This document shows positions 9,174-19,146 of a stretch of DNA of 64,000 bases, in pieces. Position numbers and translations under genes: made by a program. This DNA comes from Leyella lascolaii (GTDB taxonomy: Bacteria; Bacteroidota; Bacteroidia; Bacteroidales; Bacteroidaceae). The notes beneath the pieces were generated by a model that was not told the DNA's origin, searched no databases, and was given only the letters and a program-made list of their open reading frames with translations. The first letter of the stretch is position 1. Every line of letters begins with the position of its first letter. The stretch lies in the NCBI RefSeq assembly GCF_900079775.1, contig NZ_LT556038.1, positions 539,753 through 603,752 on the forward strand, written 5' to 3'.

Positions 9174-9504
9174 TTCTCGTGTGATAATTTCAGTCCGCTG
9201 CTTATCCTACTGCCGTCCTCATACACATCCGTTTCACCGTAAACCTTCAACGTAGTCATACCCCTCGGAGCGCATCTGAATACACTGTGCGGCACGAAGC
9301 TGTGCGTCCGCCTTCTGTTTCCTGCACGCTGCAAGTGTCCTTAGCCATGAAAACGAGCCTTGCGGACAACTTTTCTGTAGCCGCAATCCCTACATCCGTC
9401 CAGTTCATAAGATATATGCCGTTCTTTTCGTCAAGGGTAATAGGTTCAAATAAATACAGCAGTCCGGTCACAGCAGTAAATTTATAGTTGTTTTGTAGAG
9501 ACAA
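9174..9504 (-). pseudogene. Possible decayed coding remnant upstream of DUF2490
   Basis: Three minus-strand frames take turns at looking protein-like here. One 82-codon frame begins only at a TTG inside the repeat array and ends at 9256. A frame opening at ATG 9259 (MTTLKVYGETDVYEDG) runs to the ATGA at the DUF2490 start. A third carries RSEGYDYVEGLR. Stop and start overlap as ATGA at both junctions. This is consistent with a frameshifted remnant, or with a short leader ORF coupled to DUF2490. I recognise no family, and it may be noncoding. Confidence 0.25.
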
Positions 9505-9815
9505 TGCAAACGAGCGGAAAGGGAGCTTGCTCCTATTTTCCCGAGTGCAGCTTGTCTTCTACAAAGACAATGCGAGGCGAGTGCAACAGCAAGACGGTGA
9601 AACGAAGTTTTACCGGACTTGATACTGCCGAGCCGAAGCTTGTCTTCTACAAAGACAATGCAAACGAGCGGAAAGGGAGCTTGCTCATGCTTTCCCGAGT
9701 GCAGTTTGTCTTCTACAAAGACAATGCGAGGCGAGTGCAACAGCAAGACGGTGAAACGAAGTTTTACCGGACTTGATACTGCCGAGCCGAAGCTTGTCTT
9801 CTACAAAGATAATGT
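9493..9815 (-). repeat. Hairpin array B1 (linker TTGTCTT/AAGACAA)
   Basis: Alternating short and long cores (S-L-S-L) separated by a 23-nt palindromic linker, CTTGTCTTCTACAAAGACAATGC. Short cores are 43 nt and contain the imperfect hairpin GGAAAGGGAGCTTGCTC...TTTCC. Long cores are 65 nt. Linker plus core is therefore 66 or 88 nt. The array lies upstream of the minus-strand DUF2490 gene and has the same orientation to it as the other arrays have to their downstream genes. Strand is given relative to that gene. Confidence 0.85.
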
Positions 9816-10052
9816 AATATTCATTACAACGCAAACAAAACCATCCATTATATCTTTTTTTCACAATAAATTAAGCATAAAAGTATATGTGCGGTGCGTT
9901 TTCGTAGAATCGACAGTCCGCATATAACATCATTCCAACACGCAGCCCGTCTCCTTGTCGGTCCCTCCCCGCGATATACTTCCGAATGAACAGCCCTGCC
10001 GAAGGCAACTAAAAAAAATACCGTTTCGTTCGTATATGATATAAAAAAAGTG
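9816..10052. other. Intergenic stretch, nothing recognised
   Basis: AT-rich at first and then mixed composition; no credible ORF, hairpin or repeat seen between array B1 and the tRNA-Leu promoter. Confidence 0.5.
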
Positions 10053-10060
10053 TAACTTTG
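10053..10060 (+). promoter_or_regulatory. Probable -7 element for tRNA-Leu
   Basis: TAACTTTG fits TAnnTTTG; TTCG lies 20 nt upstream at 10029-10032, a three-of-four match to the -33 box. The tRNA starts 88 nt downstream. Confidence 0.45.
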
Positions 10061-10147
10061 CAGCGATTCCTGTTCATGCAGAATCACAGCGACCGCAACA
10101 CGCCACCACACAGGTGGAAAAAACGTCGGTTACGGTACACTCTACTC

Positions 10148-10229
10148 GCGCTTGTGGCGGAATTGGTAGACGCGCCAGACTTAGGATCTGGTGTCTCGCG
10201 ACGTGTAGGTTCGAGTCCTATCAGGCGCA
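10148..10229 (+). tRNA. tRNA-Leu (anticodon UAG)
   Basis: The 82-nt sequence folds as a class II tRNA. The acceptor GCGCTTG pairs with CAGGCGC plus discriminator A. The D-arm has GGTAGAC, and the anticodon stem CCAGA/TCTGG encloses the loop CTTAGGA with anticodon TAG at 10182-10184. A variable arm follows, then T-arm GGTTCGAGTCC. The UAG anticodon reads CUN leucine codons. CCA is not encoded. Confidence 0.95.
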
Positions 10230-10236
10230 CACGCAC

Positions 10237-10277
10237 AACGCCGGACGGTTTTTCATTACCGCCCGGCGTTTTATTTT
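10237..10277 (+). terminator. Intrinsic terminator after tRNA-Leu
   Basis: AACGCCGGACGGT pairs with ACCGCCCGGCGTT around a short T-rich loop, followed by TTATTTTC. The stem starts 8 nt after the tRNA. From here to about 10460 no other feature is seen. Confidence 0.8.
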
Positions 10278-10460
10278 CACATCACACCTTTATCTATATA
10301 CATGCGCGCATACATTAATATAATATGATGCATACATTAATATAATGGCACGAAAAATATCTTACGGCATGCCTTCCCGTCACTGTCTGTCCCACGCGAA
10401 TAATGCCGCGAAGCCACGGCAGCGTCAACGTCATGTCTGAGCCCTAATCATACGCGCATG

Positions 10461-10502
10461 AAAAAACGGCGTATGCTGAGGTTGGCTCACAGCATACGCC
10501 GT
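10461..10502 (-). terminator. Intrinsic terminator of asd
   Basis: On the minus strand a 13-bp perfect stem (ACGGCGTATGCTG with CAGCATACGCCGT) is followed by TTTTTTC. It lies 34 nt past the asd stop codon. Confidence 0.88.
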
Positions 10503-10535
10503 ATGTATATCCACCGGTCTGCCGACCGTCACAAA

Positions 10536-11546
10536 TCATTTCACGTCACCCACCTTTATCAGATATTCGGCTATCTGCACGGCGTTGAGCGCGGCACCCT
10601 TGCGTATCTGGTCACCGCTGAGCCACAGCGTGAGACCGCAGTCGTCGGTAAGGTCCTTGCGGATGCGTCCCACGTACACATCGTCCAGTCCGGCTGTCTC
10701 CAGCGGCATAGGATAGACAAGGTTCGCCGGGTCGTCCTTCAGCGTACATCCCGGTGCGGCTGCTATTGCCTTACGCGCATCCTCGACACTTATCGGAGTC
10801 TCCGTCTCTATCCATACGCTCTCCGAATGGGAGCGGAGCGACGACACACGCACGCATGTGGCAGAGCATTTCACGTCGCTGTGCATTATCTTCCGTGTCT
10901 CGTTGAACATCTTCATCTCCTCCTTTGTATACCCGTTGTCAGTGAAGACATCAATCTGCGGAATGACGTTATAGGCGAGCTGATGCGGGAACTTCTCCAC
11001 AGTCACAGGCTTGCCCTCCACGAGCTGCTCATACTGCTGCTGCAATTCAGCCATCGCAGCGGCACCCGCGCCGCTCGCGCTCTGGTAGCTCGACACGTGC
11101 ACACGGCGTATGTGACTGAGCTGCTCCAGCGGTTTGAGCACCACCACCATCATTATTGTAGTGCAGTTGGGGTTGGCGATGATGCCGCGCGGACGGTTGA
11201 GCGCATCCTCGGCATTGCACTCCGGCACAACCAGAGGCACGTCGTCACACATGCGGAACGCGCTCGAGTTGTCTATCATCACAGCTCCGTGCTTGGTGAT
11301 TGTGTCGGCATACTCCTTCGATGTGCCTCCTCCTGCGGAGACGAAAGCTATGTCGACATCCTTGAAATCATCGTTGTGCTGCAACAGTTTCACCTCGTAA
11401 TCCTTTCCCTTGAAGCTGTATTTTCGTCCAGCCGAACGCTCTGAGCCGAACAACACCAGTTCATCCATCGGGAAATCACGCTCTGCAAGTATGCGCAGGA
11501 ACTCCTGTCCTACGGCTCCGCTTGCTCCTACAATTGCTACTTTCAT
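10536..11546 (-). CDS. asd: Aspartate-semialdehyde dehydrogenase
   Basis: Reduces aspartyl-4-phosphate to aspartate semialdehyde with NADPH, the branch point to lysine/diaminopimelate, threonine and methionine. The 336-residue protein has the NADP-binding N-terminus [15 protein letters not shown], the phosphate/substrate region [11 protein letters not shown], and IIANPNCTT with the catalytic cysteine at residue 128. The C-terminal half carries the dimerisation domain with the [16 protein letters not shown] segment. Start ATG at 11546. It is monocistronic, with a strong terminator behind it and hairpin array B2 about 90 nt upstream of its start. Confidence 0.96.
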   Translation of the reverse strand: MKVAIVGASGAVGQEFLRILAERDFPMDELVLFGSERSAGRKYSFKGKDYEVKLLQHNDDFKDVDIAFVSAGGGTSKEYADTITKHGAVMIDNSSAFRMCDDVPLVVPECNAEDALNRPRGIIANPNCTTIMMVVVLKPLEQLSHIRRVHVSSYQSASGAGAAAMAELQQQYEQLVEGKPVTVEKFPHQLAYNVIPQIDVFTDNGYTKEEMKMFNETRKIMHSDVKCSATCVRVSSLRSHSESVWIETETPISVEDARKAIAAAPGCTLKDDPANLVYPMPLETAGLDDVYVGRIRKDLTDDCGLTLWLSGDQIRKGAALNAVQIAEYLIKVGDVK

Positions 11547-11632
11547 AATGTTATAGTGTTTATGTTGTTATATATCGGTATGCCGGACGGCATCTTCCGC
11601 ACCGCCTTACCGTGACTTCAAAATATCGACGA

Positions 11633-12057
11633 GCCGAAGCTTATCTTATGACAAAGATAATGCAAGGCGAGCGCAACAGCAAGGCGGGAAGACGAAGTCT
11701 TACCAGGCTTGATACTGCCGAGCCGAAGCTTATCTTATGACAAAGATAATGCAAGGCGAGCGCAACAGCAAGGCGGGAAGACGAAGTCTTACCAGACTTG
11801 ATACTGCCGAGCCGAAGTTTATCTTATGCAAAGATAATGCAAACGAGCGCAATGAGAGCTTGCTCTCACATTGCCGAGTGCAGCTTATCTTATGCAAAGA
11901 TAATGCAAGGCGAGTGCAACAGCAAGGCGGGAAGACGAAGTCTTACCAGACTTGATACTGCCGAGCCGAAGCTTATCTTATGCAAAGATAATGCAAACGA
12001 GAGGAAAGTAAGCTTGCTTACAGTTTCCCGAGTGCAGCTTATCTTATGCAAAGATAC
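11633..12057 (-). repeat. Hairpin array B2 (linker TTATCTT/AAGATAA)
   Basis: Five cores in the order L-L-S-L-S joined by the palindromic linker CTTATCTTATGCAAAGATAA (plus TGC), the first two copies carrying a small insertion. Short cores (43 nt) contain GCAATGAGAGCTTGCTC with a matching CATTGC arm. Long cores are 65 nt, and their sequence is close to that of the long cores in array B1, about 2 kb away, although the linkers differ. Unit lengths are 66 and 88 nt. On the minus strand each linker shows TATCTTTG, a -7-like box facing asd, but without a TTTG at -33. Confidence 0.88.
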
Positions 12058-12332
12058 AACATTTCCATTAAAATGCAATTACCACGACTTTATTTATCAC
12101 AAAGCCATGCGAATCATCCGCCTCTGCCGTCCCTCCCCACACACCACATGCAGACATCATCGCATCCTGTCTCCGTCATACACGGGTCAATATGTGATTA
12201 ACATTATTTTAATATTACACTATAATAATTTAACTTTTCTAATCTCACAATCAGGAAAAGACTTAGCCGATAAATGTATACAACACAACCGAAAAGGAAC
12301 AATCATACAGTCGTACGCAAAAGACCGGATTG

Positions 12333-12442
12333 CAGGAAAGCCTGTTCCGCATCGCCAAACGGTATGTCTCATGCTACGAAGAAGGCTCTTTCGTGTTGCA
12401 AAAGACACTATTCGGCACGACAGAAAAGGCTCTTTCGTAAAA
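12333..12442 (+). repeat. 22-nt repeat run, copy 2 (degenerate element)
   Basis: Five consecutive 22-nt units beginning CAGGAAAGCCTGTTCCGCAT, the third and fifth containing AAGGCTCTTTCGT. The flanking left and right blocks of the other copies are not clearly recognisable, so this looks like an old or truncated copy. Region 12058-12332 before it is AT-rich with no gene seen. Confidence 0.6.
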
Positions 12443-12843
12443 CAGATGACAAAGCACCGCGAGCCGTCTGAAGCCTAACAGCGTATCAGTCAGCAGGTTA
12501 CGGAAAGACTGCAAAAACCGTCATTTTCCGCGAAAACAGCGTCCAGAGCGTCCGTGTTTCAGAATACGGCAGTTTTAGAGACAATGTTTTAACATTTAGG
12601 ATATACAATATGTTAATTTATATTTACCAAAACTATTCCGCCATATTATATCCGCCATTCTTTCCCACACTGTCACCCGTTCCGCAGACCAAGCCACGCG
12701 CCGCTGTGTCACAGCGTCGGTCACGCGATATCACGGCAATGACGCGGAGGAAAGTCAGACTGCATGCGTGCGCTGAAACGCCCAAATAGCGTCCCGTAAC
12801 ACCCATTTCCGCATTTTTTTTCGTTTATTCCAGCGATTTTGAT
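12443..12843. other. Intergenic stretch, nothing recognised
   Basis: No coding pattern, tRNA or strong hairpin seen; AT-rich around 12580-12650. Confidence 0.5.
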
Positions 12844-12851
12844 TAAGTTTG
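12844..12851 (+). promoter_or_regulatory. Probable -7 element of the antiporter gene
   Basis: TAAGTTTG matches TAnnTTTG 45 nt before the ATG. No exact -33 TTTG at the expected distance. Confidence 0.4.
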
Positions 12852-12895
12852 CATATTAATCAGACAACAGACATACAAACACCGGCAACATACCT

Positions 12896-15052
12896 ATGTC
12901 CCAGATAGCGCAATACTTTCCGATAACCGATCCCACGCTGATATTCTTCGTGGTGATGATAATCATACTCTCGGCACCCATCATCATGGGAAAGCTACGT
13001 ATTCCCCACATCATCGGAATGGTGCTCGCCGGAGTGCTCATAGGCAAGTACGGACTCAACATTCTGGTGCGCGACGACTCCTTCGAGCTGTTCGGCAAGG
13101 TGGGACTGTACTACATCATGTTCCTCGCGTCGCTCGAGATGAACATGGACGGCATACGTAAGGACGGACGGAGGTTTCTCACTTTCGGTCTGCTCACATT
13201 CTCCGCGCCGTTCGTGCTTACCTACATCATGAGCTACACGCTGCTCGGCTACTCCCTTCAGGCGTCGCTGCTGCTGGGCTGCATCATGGCTTCCAACACT
13301 CTGATAGCCTATCCCATAGTGAGCCGTTACGGACTCCAGCGCAAGAAGAGCGTGTCGCTGAGCGTCGGCTCGTCCATGATCTCGCTGCTGATGGCTCTTG
13401 TCACGCTCGCCGCCCTCGTGGCATCACACAGGGAGAGCACAGGTTTCTGGTTCTGGGTGTGGTTCGCAGCCAAGTTCTTCGTGTACATCGGGGCGATGGT
13501 TCTCGTCATACCGAGGCTCACGCGATGGTTCCTGCGCCGCTACAGCGACGCCGTGATGCAGTTCATCTTCGTCATGTCGATGCTCTTCATGAGCGCAGCC
13601 CTGAGCGAGGCAGTGGGTCTTGAGGGCATCTTCGGAGCCTTCGTCGCCGGACTCATACTCAACCGCTACATACCCCACGTGTCGCCTCTGATGAACCGCA
13701 TAGAGTTCATCGGCAACGCCCTGTTCATCCCCTATTTCCTCATAGGCGTGGGAATGCTCATCAACGTGCGCCTGCTCTTCGCCGGGACAGGCATCATATG
13801 GGTAGTGCTCGCCATCACCTTCATAGGCACCTTCGGCAAGGCGATAGCGGCATATCTGTCAGCCCGCATGTTCCGCCTGCCGCTCTCGTCGGGCAACATG
13901 ATGTTCGGACTCACCTCGGCACACGCCGCCGGCTCGATAGCCATGATAATGGTGGGCATGAGGATAGAGACCGCTCCGGGACAGGTGCTCGTGAACGACG
14001 AGATGCTCAACGCCGTGGTGATAATGATTCTCTTCACGTGCATCATATCGACGATGATGACCGAGTCGGCTGCACAGCAGATAATACTGCGCGACAAGGA
14101 CATGCCGCAGGACGAACAGCAGACCGACGACGAGCGCATACTCATACCGATGAAGTATCCCGAGTATGCCAACAGACTGCTGAGTCTTGCCATCATGATG
14201 CGCAACCCTAAGCTGCGGCGGGAGATTGTGGGGCTTAACGTGGTGTACGACGACGACGACATGCGGGCAAACCAGGAGCGCGGACAACGCCTTCTCGAGA
14301 ATGTGAGCAAGTATGCGGCGGCTGCCGACGTGAAGATGCAGACTCAAGTGAGGGTCGCAGCCAACATAGCCAACGGCATAAAGCATGCCTTCAAGGAGTT
14401 CCGCGCGTCGGAGATAATCATCGGGATGCACATGCACAAGGAGGTGTCGCAGAAGTTCTGGGGCGCGTTCCACCAGAGCCTGTTCAACGGACTGAACAAC
14501 CAGATAATAATGGCGCGACTCAACCAGCCGCTCACAACCATACGGCACATACACGTGGCGGTGCCGTCGAAGGCGCAGTTCGAACCGGGATTCTACCGCT
14601 GGCTCGAACGTCTGGACCGCCTCGCGGGCAACATGGAGTGCCGCATGATGTTCCACGGACGCCCCGACACGCTCTCGCTCATCAACAAATACACCATGCA
14701 GCACCATCCGGACGTGAAGGCTGAATACATGGCTATGGACCATTGGAACGAGCTGCCACGCCTCGCGGCGAACATAAGCGGGGACAACCTATTTGTGGTT
14801 GTGGCTGCGCGGAAGGGCACCGTGTCATACAAGAACGCGATAGAATATCTGCCCGAGGAGCTGACAACGCATTTCTCCGGCACGAATCTCATAATAATAT
14901 TCCCCGACCAGCACGGCAACGCCATGGACGAAATGACCTTCGCACAGCCTCAGCACACCGAGGACCGCAGCGCATACGAGAGCATCGGCAAGTGGATAAA
15001 CCGCATGAAGAAGTCGGGGAAAAGCCCTGCCGACGGCAACGCGGAACAATGA
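12896..15052 (+). CDS. Cation:proton antiporter (CPA2 type) with C-terminal cytoplasmic domain
   Basis: A 718-residue protein. Residues about 15-400 hold roughly a dozen hydrophobic segments of the Na+/H+ (K+/H+) exchanger fold, beginning with a membrane helix followed by the KLRIPHIIGMVLAGVLIGKYG segment typical of CPA2 transporters and including LEGIFGAFVAGLILNR. Residues about 420-700 are soluble and resemble a tandem universal-stress-protein-like regulatory module (repeated beta-alpha patterns such as FRASEIIIGMHMHKEV). It likely exchanges monovalent cations for protons at the inner membrane; the cation cannot be told from sequence. The LolD-type ATPase gene follows after 69 nt, so cotranscription is possible. 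Confidence 0.85.
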   Translation: MSQIAQYFPITDPTLIFFVVMIIILSAPIIMGKLRIPHIIGMVLAGVLIGKYGLNILVRDDSFELFGKVGLYYIMFLASLEMNMDGIRKDGRRFLTFGLLTFSAPFVLTYIMSYTLLGYSLQASLLLGCIMASNTLIAYPIVSRYGLQRKKSVSLSVGSSMISLLMALVTLAALVASHRESTGFWFWVWFAAKFFVYIGAMVLVIPRLTRWFLRRYSDAVMQFIFVMSMLFMSAALSEAVGLEGIFGAFVAGLILNRYIPHVSPLMNRIEFIGNALFIPYFLIGVGMLINVRLLFAGTGIIWVVLAITFIGTFGKAIAAYLSARMFRLPLSSGNMMFGLTSAHAAGSIAMIMVGMRIETAPGQVLVNDEMLNAVVIMILFTCIISTMMTESAAQQIILRDKDMPQDEQQTDDERILIPMKYPEYANRLLSLAIMMRNPKLRREIVGLNVVYDDDDMRANQERGQRLLENVSKYAAAADVKMQTQVRVAANIANGIKHAFKEFRASEIIIGMHMHKEVSQKFWGAFHQSLFNGLNNQIIMARLNQPLTTIRHIHVAVPSKAQFEPGFYRWLERLDRLAGNMECRMMFHGRPDTLSLINKYTMQHHPDVKAEYMAMDHWNELPRLAANISGDNLFVVVAARKGTVSYKNAIEYLPEELTTHFSGTNLIIIFPDQHGNAMDEMTFAQPQHTEDRSAYESIGKWINRMKKSGKSPADGNAEQ

Positions 15053-15121
15053 ACACCGCACGGAGAGGCAACGCCAACGCCGCGCCAAGGCAAGAGACAA
15101 ACGACAAACACACTGCATTTT

Positions 15122-15859
15122 ATGATAGACATCAAGGGAATTACAAAAAGCTTCGGCTCACTGCAGGTGCTCAAAGGCATCGACCTGCACATCGACAAAG
15201 GCGAGGTGGTGAGCATAGTAGGTCCGAGCGGAGCGGGAAAGACCACTCTGCTGCAGATCATCGGAACGCTCGACAGACCTGACAGCGGCTCAATCGTCAT
15301 CGACGGGACTGACGTGAGGAAACTCAACGCGGCACAGATAGGCGACTTCCGCAACCGACGCTTAGGCTTCGTGTTCCAGTTCCACCAGCTCCTTCCGGAG
15401 TTTACGGCACTGGAGAACATTATGATTCCGGCATTCATAGGGGGTACCGGCAAGGCTGAGGCGAAAGAACGCGCAGGCGAACTGCTGCGATTCATGGGAC
15501 TGGAAGACCGTGCCACGCACAAGCCGGCTGAACTGTCGGGAGGCGAGAAACAGCGCGTAGCGGTGGCAAGGGCACTGATGAACAACCCGGCGGTGATTCT
15601 TGCAGACGAGCCCAGCGGCAGCCTCGACTCAAAGAACAAGGAGGAGCTGCACCGCCTTTTCTTCGAACTGCGCGACAAGTTCGGACAGACGTTCGTCATA
15701 GTGACACACGACGAGAACCTGGCAAGCATAACCGACCGCACCATAGTGATGAAGGACGGAATGCTCGAAAGCTGCTCCTCAACAGCTGTCACGCACATTT
15801 CCGACCCCGTCGCGGAAAACGCTGCGGAGGAGAGCAATGGTTCACGCGACGGCGAATGA
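15122..15859 (+). CDS. ABC transporter ATP-binding protein, LolD/MacB-like
   Basis: A 245-residue ATPase with Walker [10 protein letters not shown] (residues about 34-42), Q-loop in [10 protein letters not shown], signature [15 protein letters not shown], Walker [13 protein letters not shown] and switch histidine in [10 protein letters not shown]. The [18 protein letters not shown] segment and the length match the LolD/FtsE/MacB group, which drives lipoprotein release or mechanotransmission rather than bulk transport. No permease gene is adjacent, which is common for LolD in this phylum; the partner must be elsewhere. A short serine- and acid-rich tail follows the ATPase core. Confidence 0.88.
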   Translation: MIDIKGITKSFGSLQVLKGIDLHIDKGEVVSIVGPSGAGKTTLLQIIGTLDRPDSGSIVIDGTDVRKLNAAQIGDFRNRRLGFVFQFHQLLPEFTALENIMIPAFIGGTGKAEAKERAGELLRFMGLEDRATHKPAELSGGEKQRVAVARALMNNPAVILADEPSGSLDSKNKEELHRLFFELRDKFGQTFVIVTHDENLASITDRTIVMKDGMLESCSSTAVTHISDPVAENAAEESNGSRDGE

Positions 15860-15896
15860 ACTTTCACATACATCAAAAGCAAAAAGACTGACTCAT

Positions 15897-16730
15897 ATGA
15901 TAAAGCTCGGCGACTACAACATACTTACCGTCGTGAAGGAGGTTGACTTCGGTCTGTATCTCGACGGAGGCGACGAGGGGGAGATACTCCTGCCGCGCCG
16001 CTATGTGCCGGAGGGTGCCTGTCCTGGCGACACGATGGAAGTGTTCATCTATCTCGATAACGAGGAGAGGCTCGTGGCTACCACGGAGATTCCTCGGGCG
16101 AAGGTGGGCGACTTCGCATATCTTGAAGTGGCGTGGGTGAACAACCACGGGGCGTTCCTCGACTGGGGACTGATGAAAGACCTCTTCTGCCCGTTCCGCG
16201 AACAGAAGATGCGCATGGAGAAAGGCAAGAGATACATAGTGCACGTGCACATCGACGAAGAGAGCTACCGCATAATGGCTTCGGCAAAGGTGGAACACTT
16301 CCTGAGCGAGGACATGCCGCCATACCGTCGCGGCGACGAAGTGGACATGCTAGTGTGGCAGAAGACCGATCTGGGCTTCAAGGTCATTGTGGACAACACG
16401 TTCCAAGGGCTCATCTACGACAGCCAGATATTTGAGGACATACACACGGGCGACCGTATGAAGGGCTACGTCAGCAACGTACGGGAAGACGGGAAGATAG
16501 ACCTCATGGCGCAGCCGTCGGGACGCCGGCACACCAAAGACTTCGCCGAGGCACTGCTGGAATACTTGCACGGCAACGGCGGAACGTGTCCGCTGGGCGA
16601 CAAGAGCGACGCGGAGGACATAAAGAACATGTTCCATGTGAGCAAGAAGGTGTTCAAACGCGCCGTCGGCGACCTGTACAGACGGAGGCTGATAAGCATC
16701 TCCGACAAATCCATAAAACTGAACAGATGA
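15897..16730 (+). CDS. S1-like RNA-binding domain protein (CvfB family)
   Basis: A 277-residue protein built of consecutive S1-type OB domains: LTVVKEVDFGLYLDGGDEG with GEILLPRRYVPEG near the N-terminus, then LEVAWVNNHGAFLDWGL, then VIVDNTFQGLIYDSQIF with GDRMKGYVSNVREDGKIDL. A C-terminal winged-helix-like segment (VSKKVFKRAVGDLYRRRLI) completes the CvfB architecture. Family members bind RNA and affect virulence or translation in Firmicutes; the role here is unknown. I chose ATG 15897 because the CvfB N-terminus aligns there; an upstream in-frame ATG at 15837 would overlap the ATPase gene. The stop overlaps the next ATG as ATGA. Confidence 0.88.
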   Translation: MIKLGDYNILTVVKEVDFGLYLDGGDEGEILLPRRYVPEGACPGDTMEVFIYLDNEERLVATTEIPRAKVGDFAYLEVAWVNNHGAFLDWGLMKDLFCPFREQKMRMEKGKRYIVHVHIDEESYRIMASAKVEHFLSEDMPPYRRGDEVDMLVWQKTDLGFKVIVDNTFQGLIYDSQIFEDIHTGDRMKGYVSNVREDGKIDLMAQPSGRRHTKDFAEALLEYLHGNGGTCPLGDKSDAEDIKNMFHVSKKVFKRAVGDLYRRRLISISDKSIKLNR

Positions 16731-17464
16731 TGCAGAAGTGGTATGCAAGGACAGAGATGCTGTTCGGACGTGACGCCATAGAGACTCTCGCCAGAGCGCG
16801 CGTTGCAGTGTTCGGTGTAGGAGGAGTGGGCGGTTATGCCGTCGAGGTGATGGCTCGCAGCGGTGTGGGACACATCACTCTCATCGACAACGACACCGTG
16901 AGCATAACCAATCTCAACCGCCAGATAATCGCACTCAACAGCAACCTCGGGGAGTATAAGGTGGATGTGGCACGCCGGAGGATTCTCGACATCAACCCTG
17001 AATGCAACGTCAATGCCATACGCATGTTCTACCTGCCGGAGGAGGCGGGCAACATTGACCTGTCAGAATACGACTATGTGGCTGACTGCATAGACACAAT
17101 AAAGGCGAAGATAGACATAGCCATGCGCTGCCACGGGCTCGGTGTGCCGCTGATAAGCAGCATGGGGGCGGCAAACAAGTTCGACCCTACAATGTTCAGA
17201 GTGGCTGACCTGAGCAGGACAAGCATGGACCCGATAGCCAAAATCATGCGGAAGAAACTGCGGAAGGCTGGCATAGAGCATCTGAAAGTGGTATACAGCG
17301 AGGAGCAGCCAGCGCATTCACCGGCACAAGACGCGCCGGACAGCGGTGCCGAAGCCTCAAAACGCCCGGTTCCGGCAAGCAATGCCTTCGTGCCGGCGGC
17401 GGCAGGTATAATATTAGGTGGGGAAATAGTGAAGGACATCATAGGCTTTCCCGGAAAATCATAA
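16727..17464 (+). CDS. tcdA: tRNA threonylcarbamoyladenosine dehydratase (ThiF/E1-like)
   Basis: ATP-dependent enzyme that cyclises t6A to ct6A at position 37 of ANN-decoding tRNAs. The 245-residue protein starts ATG ATG at 16727, coupled to the previous stop by ATGA. It shows the E1-like nucleotide-binding fold: RVAVFGVGGVGGYAVEVMAR, LIDNDTVSITNLNRQI, then YVADCIDTIKAKIDI. The central loop ISSMGAANKFDPT and the DLSRTSMDPIAKIMRKKLRK segment are specific to the TcdA branch rather than ThiF or MoeB. The C-terminal hydrophobic stretch (AFVPAAAGIILGGEIVKDI) fits a membrane-associating tail. Confidence 0.9.
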   Translation: MMQKWYARTEMLFGRDAIETLARARVAVFGVGGVGGYAVEVMARSGVGHITLIDNDTVSITNLNRQIIALNSNLGEYKVDVARRRILDINPECNVNAIRMFYLPEEAGNIDLSEYDYVADCIDTIKAKIDIAMRCHGLGVPLISSMGAANKFDPTMFRVADLSRTSMDPIAKIMRKKLRKAGIEHLKVVYSEEQPAHSPAQDAPDSGAEASKRPVPASNAFVPAAAGIILGGEIVKDIIGFPGKS

Positions 17465-17528
17465 AGCGGCACGCCCGGCACAGGCACGCGATGCTGATGT
17501 GACACGACCGCCTGAACGGAATGGAAAA

Positions 17529-17573
17529 GACAATCCCGGAACAGAAGCGCAAAGGCTTTGTTCCGGGATTGTC
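17529..17573 (-). terminator. Intrinsic terminator of asnS
   Basis: A perfect 15-bp stem (GACAATCCCGGAACA with TGTTCCGGGATTGTC). On the minus strand it is followed by TCTTTTCC, a modest T-tract; on the plus strand no T-tract follows. It sits 21 nt past the asnS stop and may also stop convergent tcdA transcripts. Confidence 0.8.
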
Positions 17574-17594
17574 CGTATATGATGATGCCCTTTC

Positions 17595-18998
17595 TCAGAA
17601 CTCCGCAGTCTTCGGAGTACGCGGGAACGGGATGACATCGCGTATGTTCTGCATGCCCGTGACGAAAAGGATGAGACGCTCGAAACCGAGCCCGAAACCG
17701 CCGTGAGGGCATGTTCCGTACTTGCGGGTGTCGAGATACCACCACATGTCCTTCATCGGGATGTTGCGCTCCGTTATCTGCGCCATGAGCTTGTCGTAGC
17801 TTTCCTCACGCACGCTTCCTCCTATTATCTCGCCGATCTGCGGGAACAGCACGTCCGTTCCCTGCACCGTGCGTCCGTCTTCGTTCATCTTCATGTAGAA
17901 AGCCTTTATCTCTTTAGGATAATCATTCATTATCACGGGCTTCTTGAAGTGCTCCTCAACGAGGTAACGCTCGTGTTCGCTGGCGAGATCCATGCCCCAT
18001 GAAACCGGGAACTCGAACTTCTTGCCGTTCGAAACTGCCTCTTCGAGTATCCTGATGCCGTCGGTATAGGTGAGACGCACGAACGAATCCTTCAGCACTC
18101 CTTCAAGTCTTGCGATGAGACCTTTGTCAATCATCTTGTTGAGGAACTCCAGATCGTCCTTGCAATTGTCCAAAGCCCACTGCACACAATACTTGATGAA
18201 CTCCTCCTCAAGGTCCATAAGGTCGTCCTTGTCGATGAAAGCCACCTCGGGCTCTATCATCCAGAACTCGGCAAGATGGCGCGGAGTGTTGCTGTTCTCG
18301 GCACGGAACGTCGGTCCGAACGTGTATATCTGTCCGAGGGCAGTGGCTCCGAGCTCGCCCTCAAGCTGTCCGGAAACGGTGAGAGACGTCATCTTTCCGA
18401 AGAAGTCATCGCTGTAGATGATCTTTCCGTCCTCGTCTTTCTTAAGGTCGTACAGGTTCTTTGTCGTCACCTGGAACATCTCGCCGGCACCCTCGCAGTC
18501 GCTTGCGGTGATGATGGGCGAATGGAAATAGAAGAAGCCACGGTCGTGGAAGAACTTGTGTATGGCAATCGCCATGTTATGACGGATGCGCATCACGGCA
18601 CCGAAAGTGTTGGTGCGCAAACGCATGTGCGCGTACTGGCGCATGTATTCGAAGCTCTGTCCCTTCTTCTGCATGGGATAGTCGGAGCCGCACAGACCGT
18701 AAATCTCTATCTCACTGCACTGTATCTCAGAAGCCTGACCGGCTCCCTGGCTCTCGACAAGCACTCCCGTGGCACTTATGCAGGCACCTGTGGTGATCTG
18801 CTTCAGCATATTCTCGTCGAACTTGGAGGGATCGACAACTATCTGAACGTTCTTTATGGTCGAGCCGTCGTTCAGTGCTATGAAATCAACAGCCTTGCTG
18901 CTGCGGTGCGTACGCACCCATCCCTTCACATTGACAACCGCTCCGAAGTCGGTGCGTTTGAGAATGTCGACTACCTTTGTTCTACGTATTGTCTCCAT
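17595..18998 (-). CDS. asnS: Asparaginyl-tRNA synthetase
   Basis: Charges tRNA-Asn. The 467-residue protein has an N-terminal OB anticodon-binding domain ([19 protein letters not shown]) and a class IIb catalytic core: motif 2 [21 protein letters not shown] begins near residue 235 and motif 3 [16 protein letters not shown] lies at the C-terminus, followed by the usual [11 protein letters not shown] end. [11 protein letters not shown] distinguishes AsnRS from AspRS. Start ATG 18998. It is followed by a strong hairpin terminator. Confidence 0.96.
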   Translation of the reverse strand: METIRRTKVVDILKRTDFGAVVNVKGWVRTHRSSKAVDFIALNDGSTIKNVQIVVDPSKFDENMLKQITTGACISATGVLVESQGAGQASEIQCSEIEIYGLCGSDYPMQKKGQSFEYMRQYAHMRLRTNTFGAVMRIRHNMAIAIHKFFHDRGFFYFHSPIITASDCEGAGEMFQVTTKNLYDLKKDEDGKIIYSDDFFGKMTSLTVSGQLEGELGATALGQIYTFGPTFRAENSNTPRHLAEFWMIEPEVAFIDKDDLMDLEEEFIKYCVQWALDNCKDDLEFLNKMIDKGLIARLEGVLKDSFVRLTYTDGIRILEEAVSNGKKFEFPVSWGMDLASEHERYLVEEHFKKPVIMNDYPKEIKAFYMKMNEDGRTVQGTDVLFPQIGEIIGGSVREESYDKLMAQITERNIPMKDMWWYLDTRKYGTCPHGGFGLGFERLILFVTGMQNIRDVIPFPRTPKTAEF

Positions 18999-19146
18999 AT
19001 TATATATATGTTATAAAATGCCGTCAGCCTTTTCAGCCCGCGCCCCTGCCCTTCCCCGGCAACTGAAGCCGTGTTATGTGGCGGCGGCACGGTCCGAACA
19101 GGCCGACACGTCATCTGTTTATGTTATAATGTATTGTTATGTCTGT

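Noticed and set aside
11737..12078. Open frames through the hairpin arrays giving 22-residue repeat peptides
   Set aside because: The unit length of 66 nt is divisible by three, so any frame without a stop stays open. No start context or family similarity; both strands give equally long frames.
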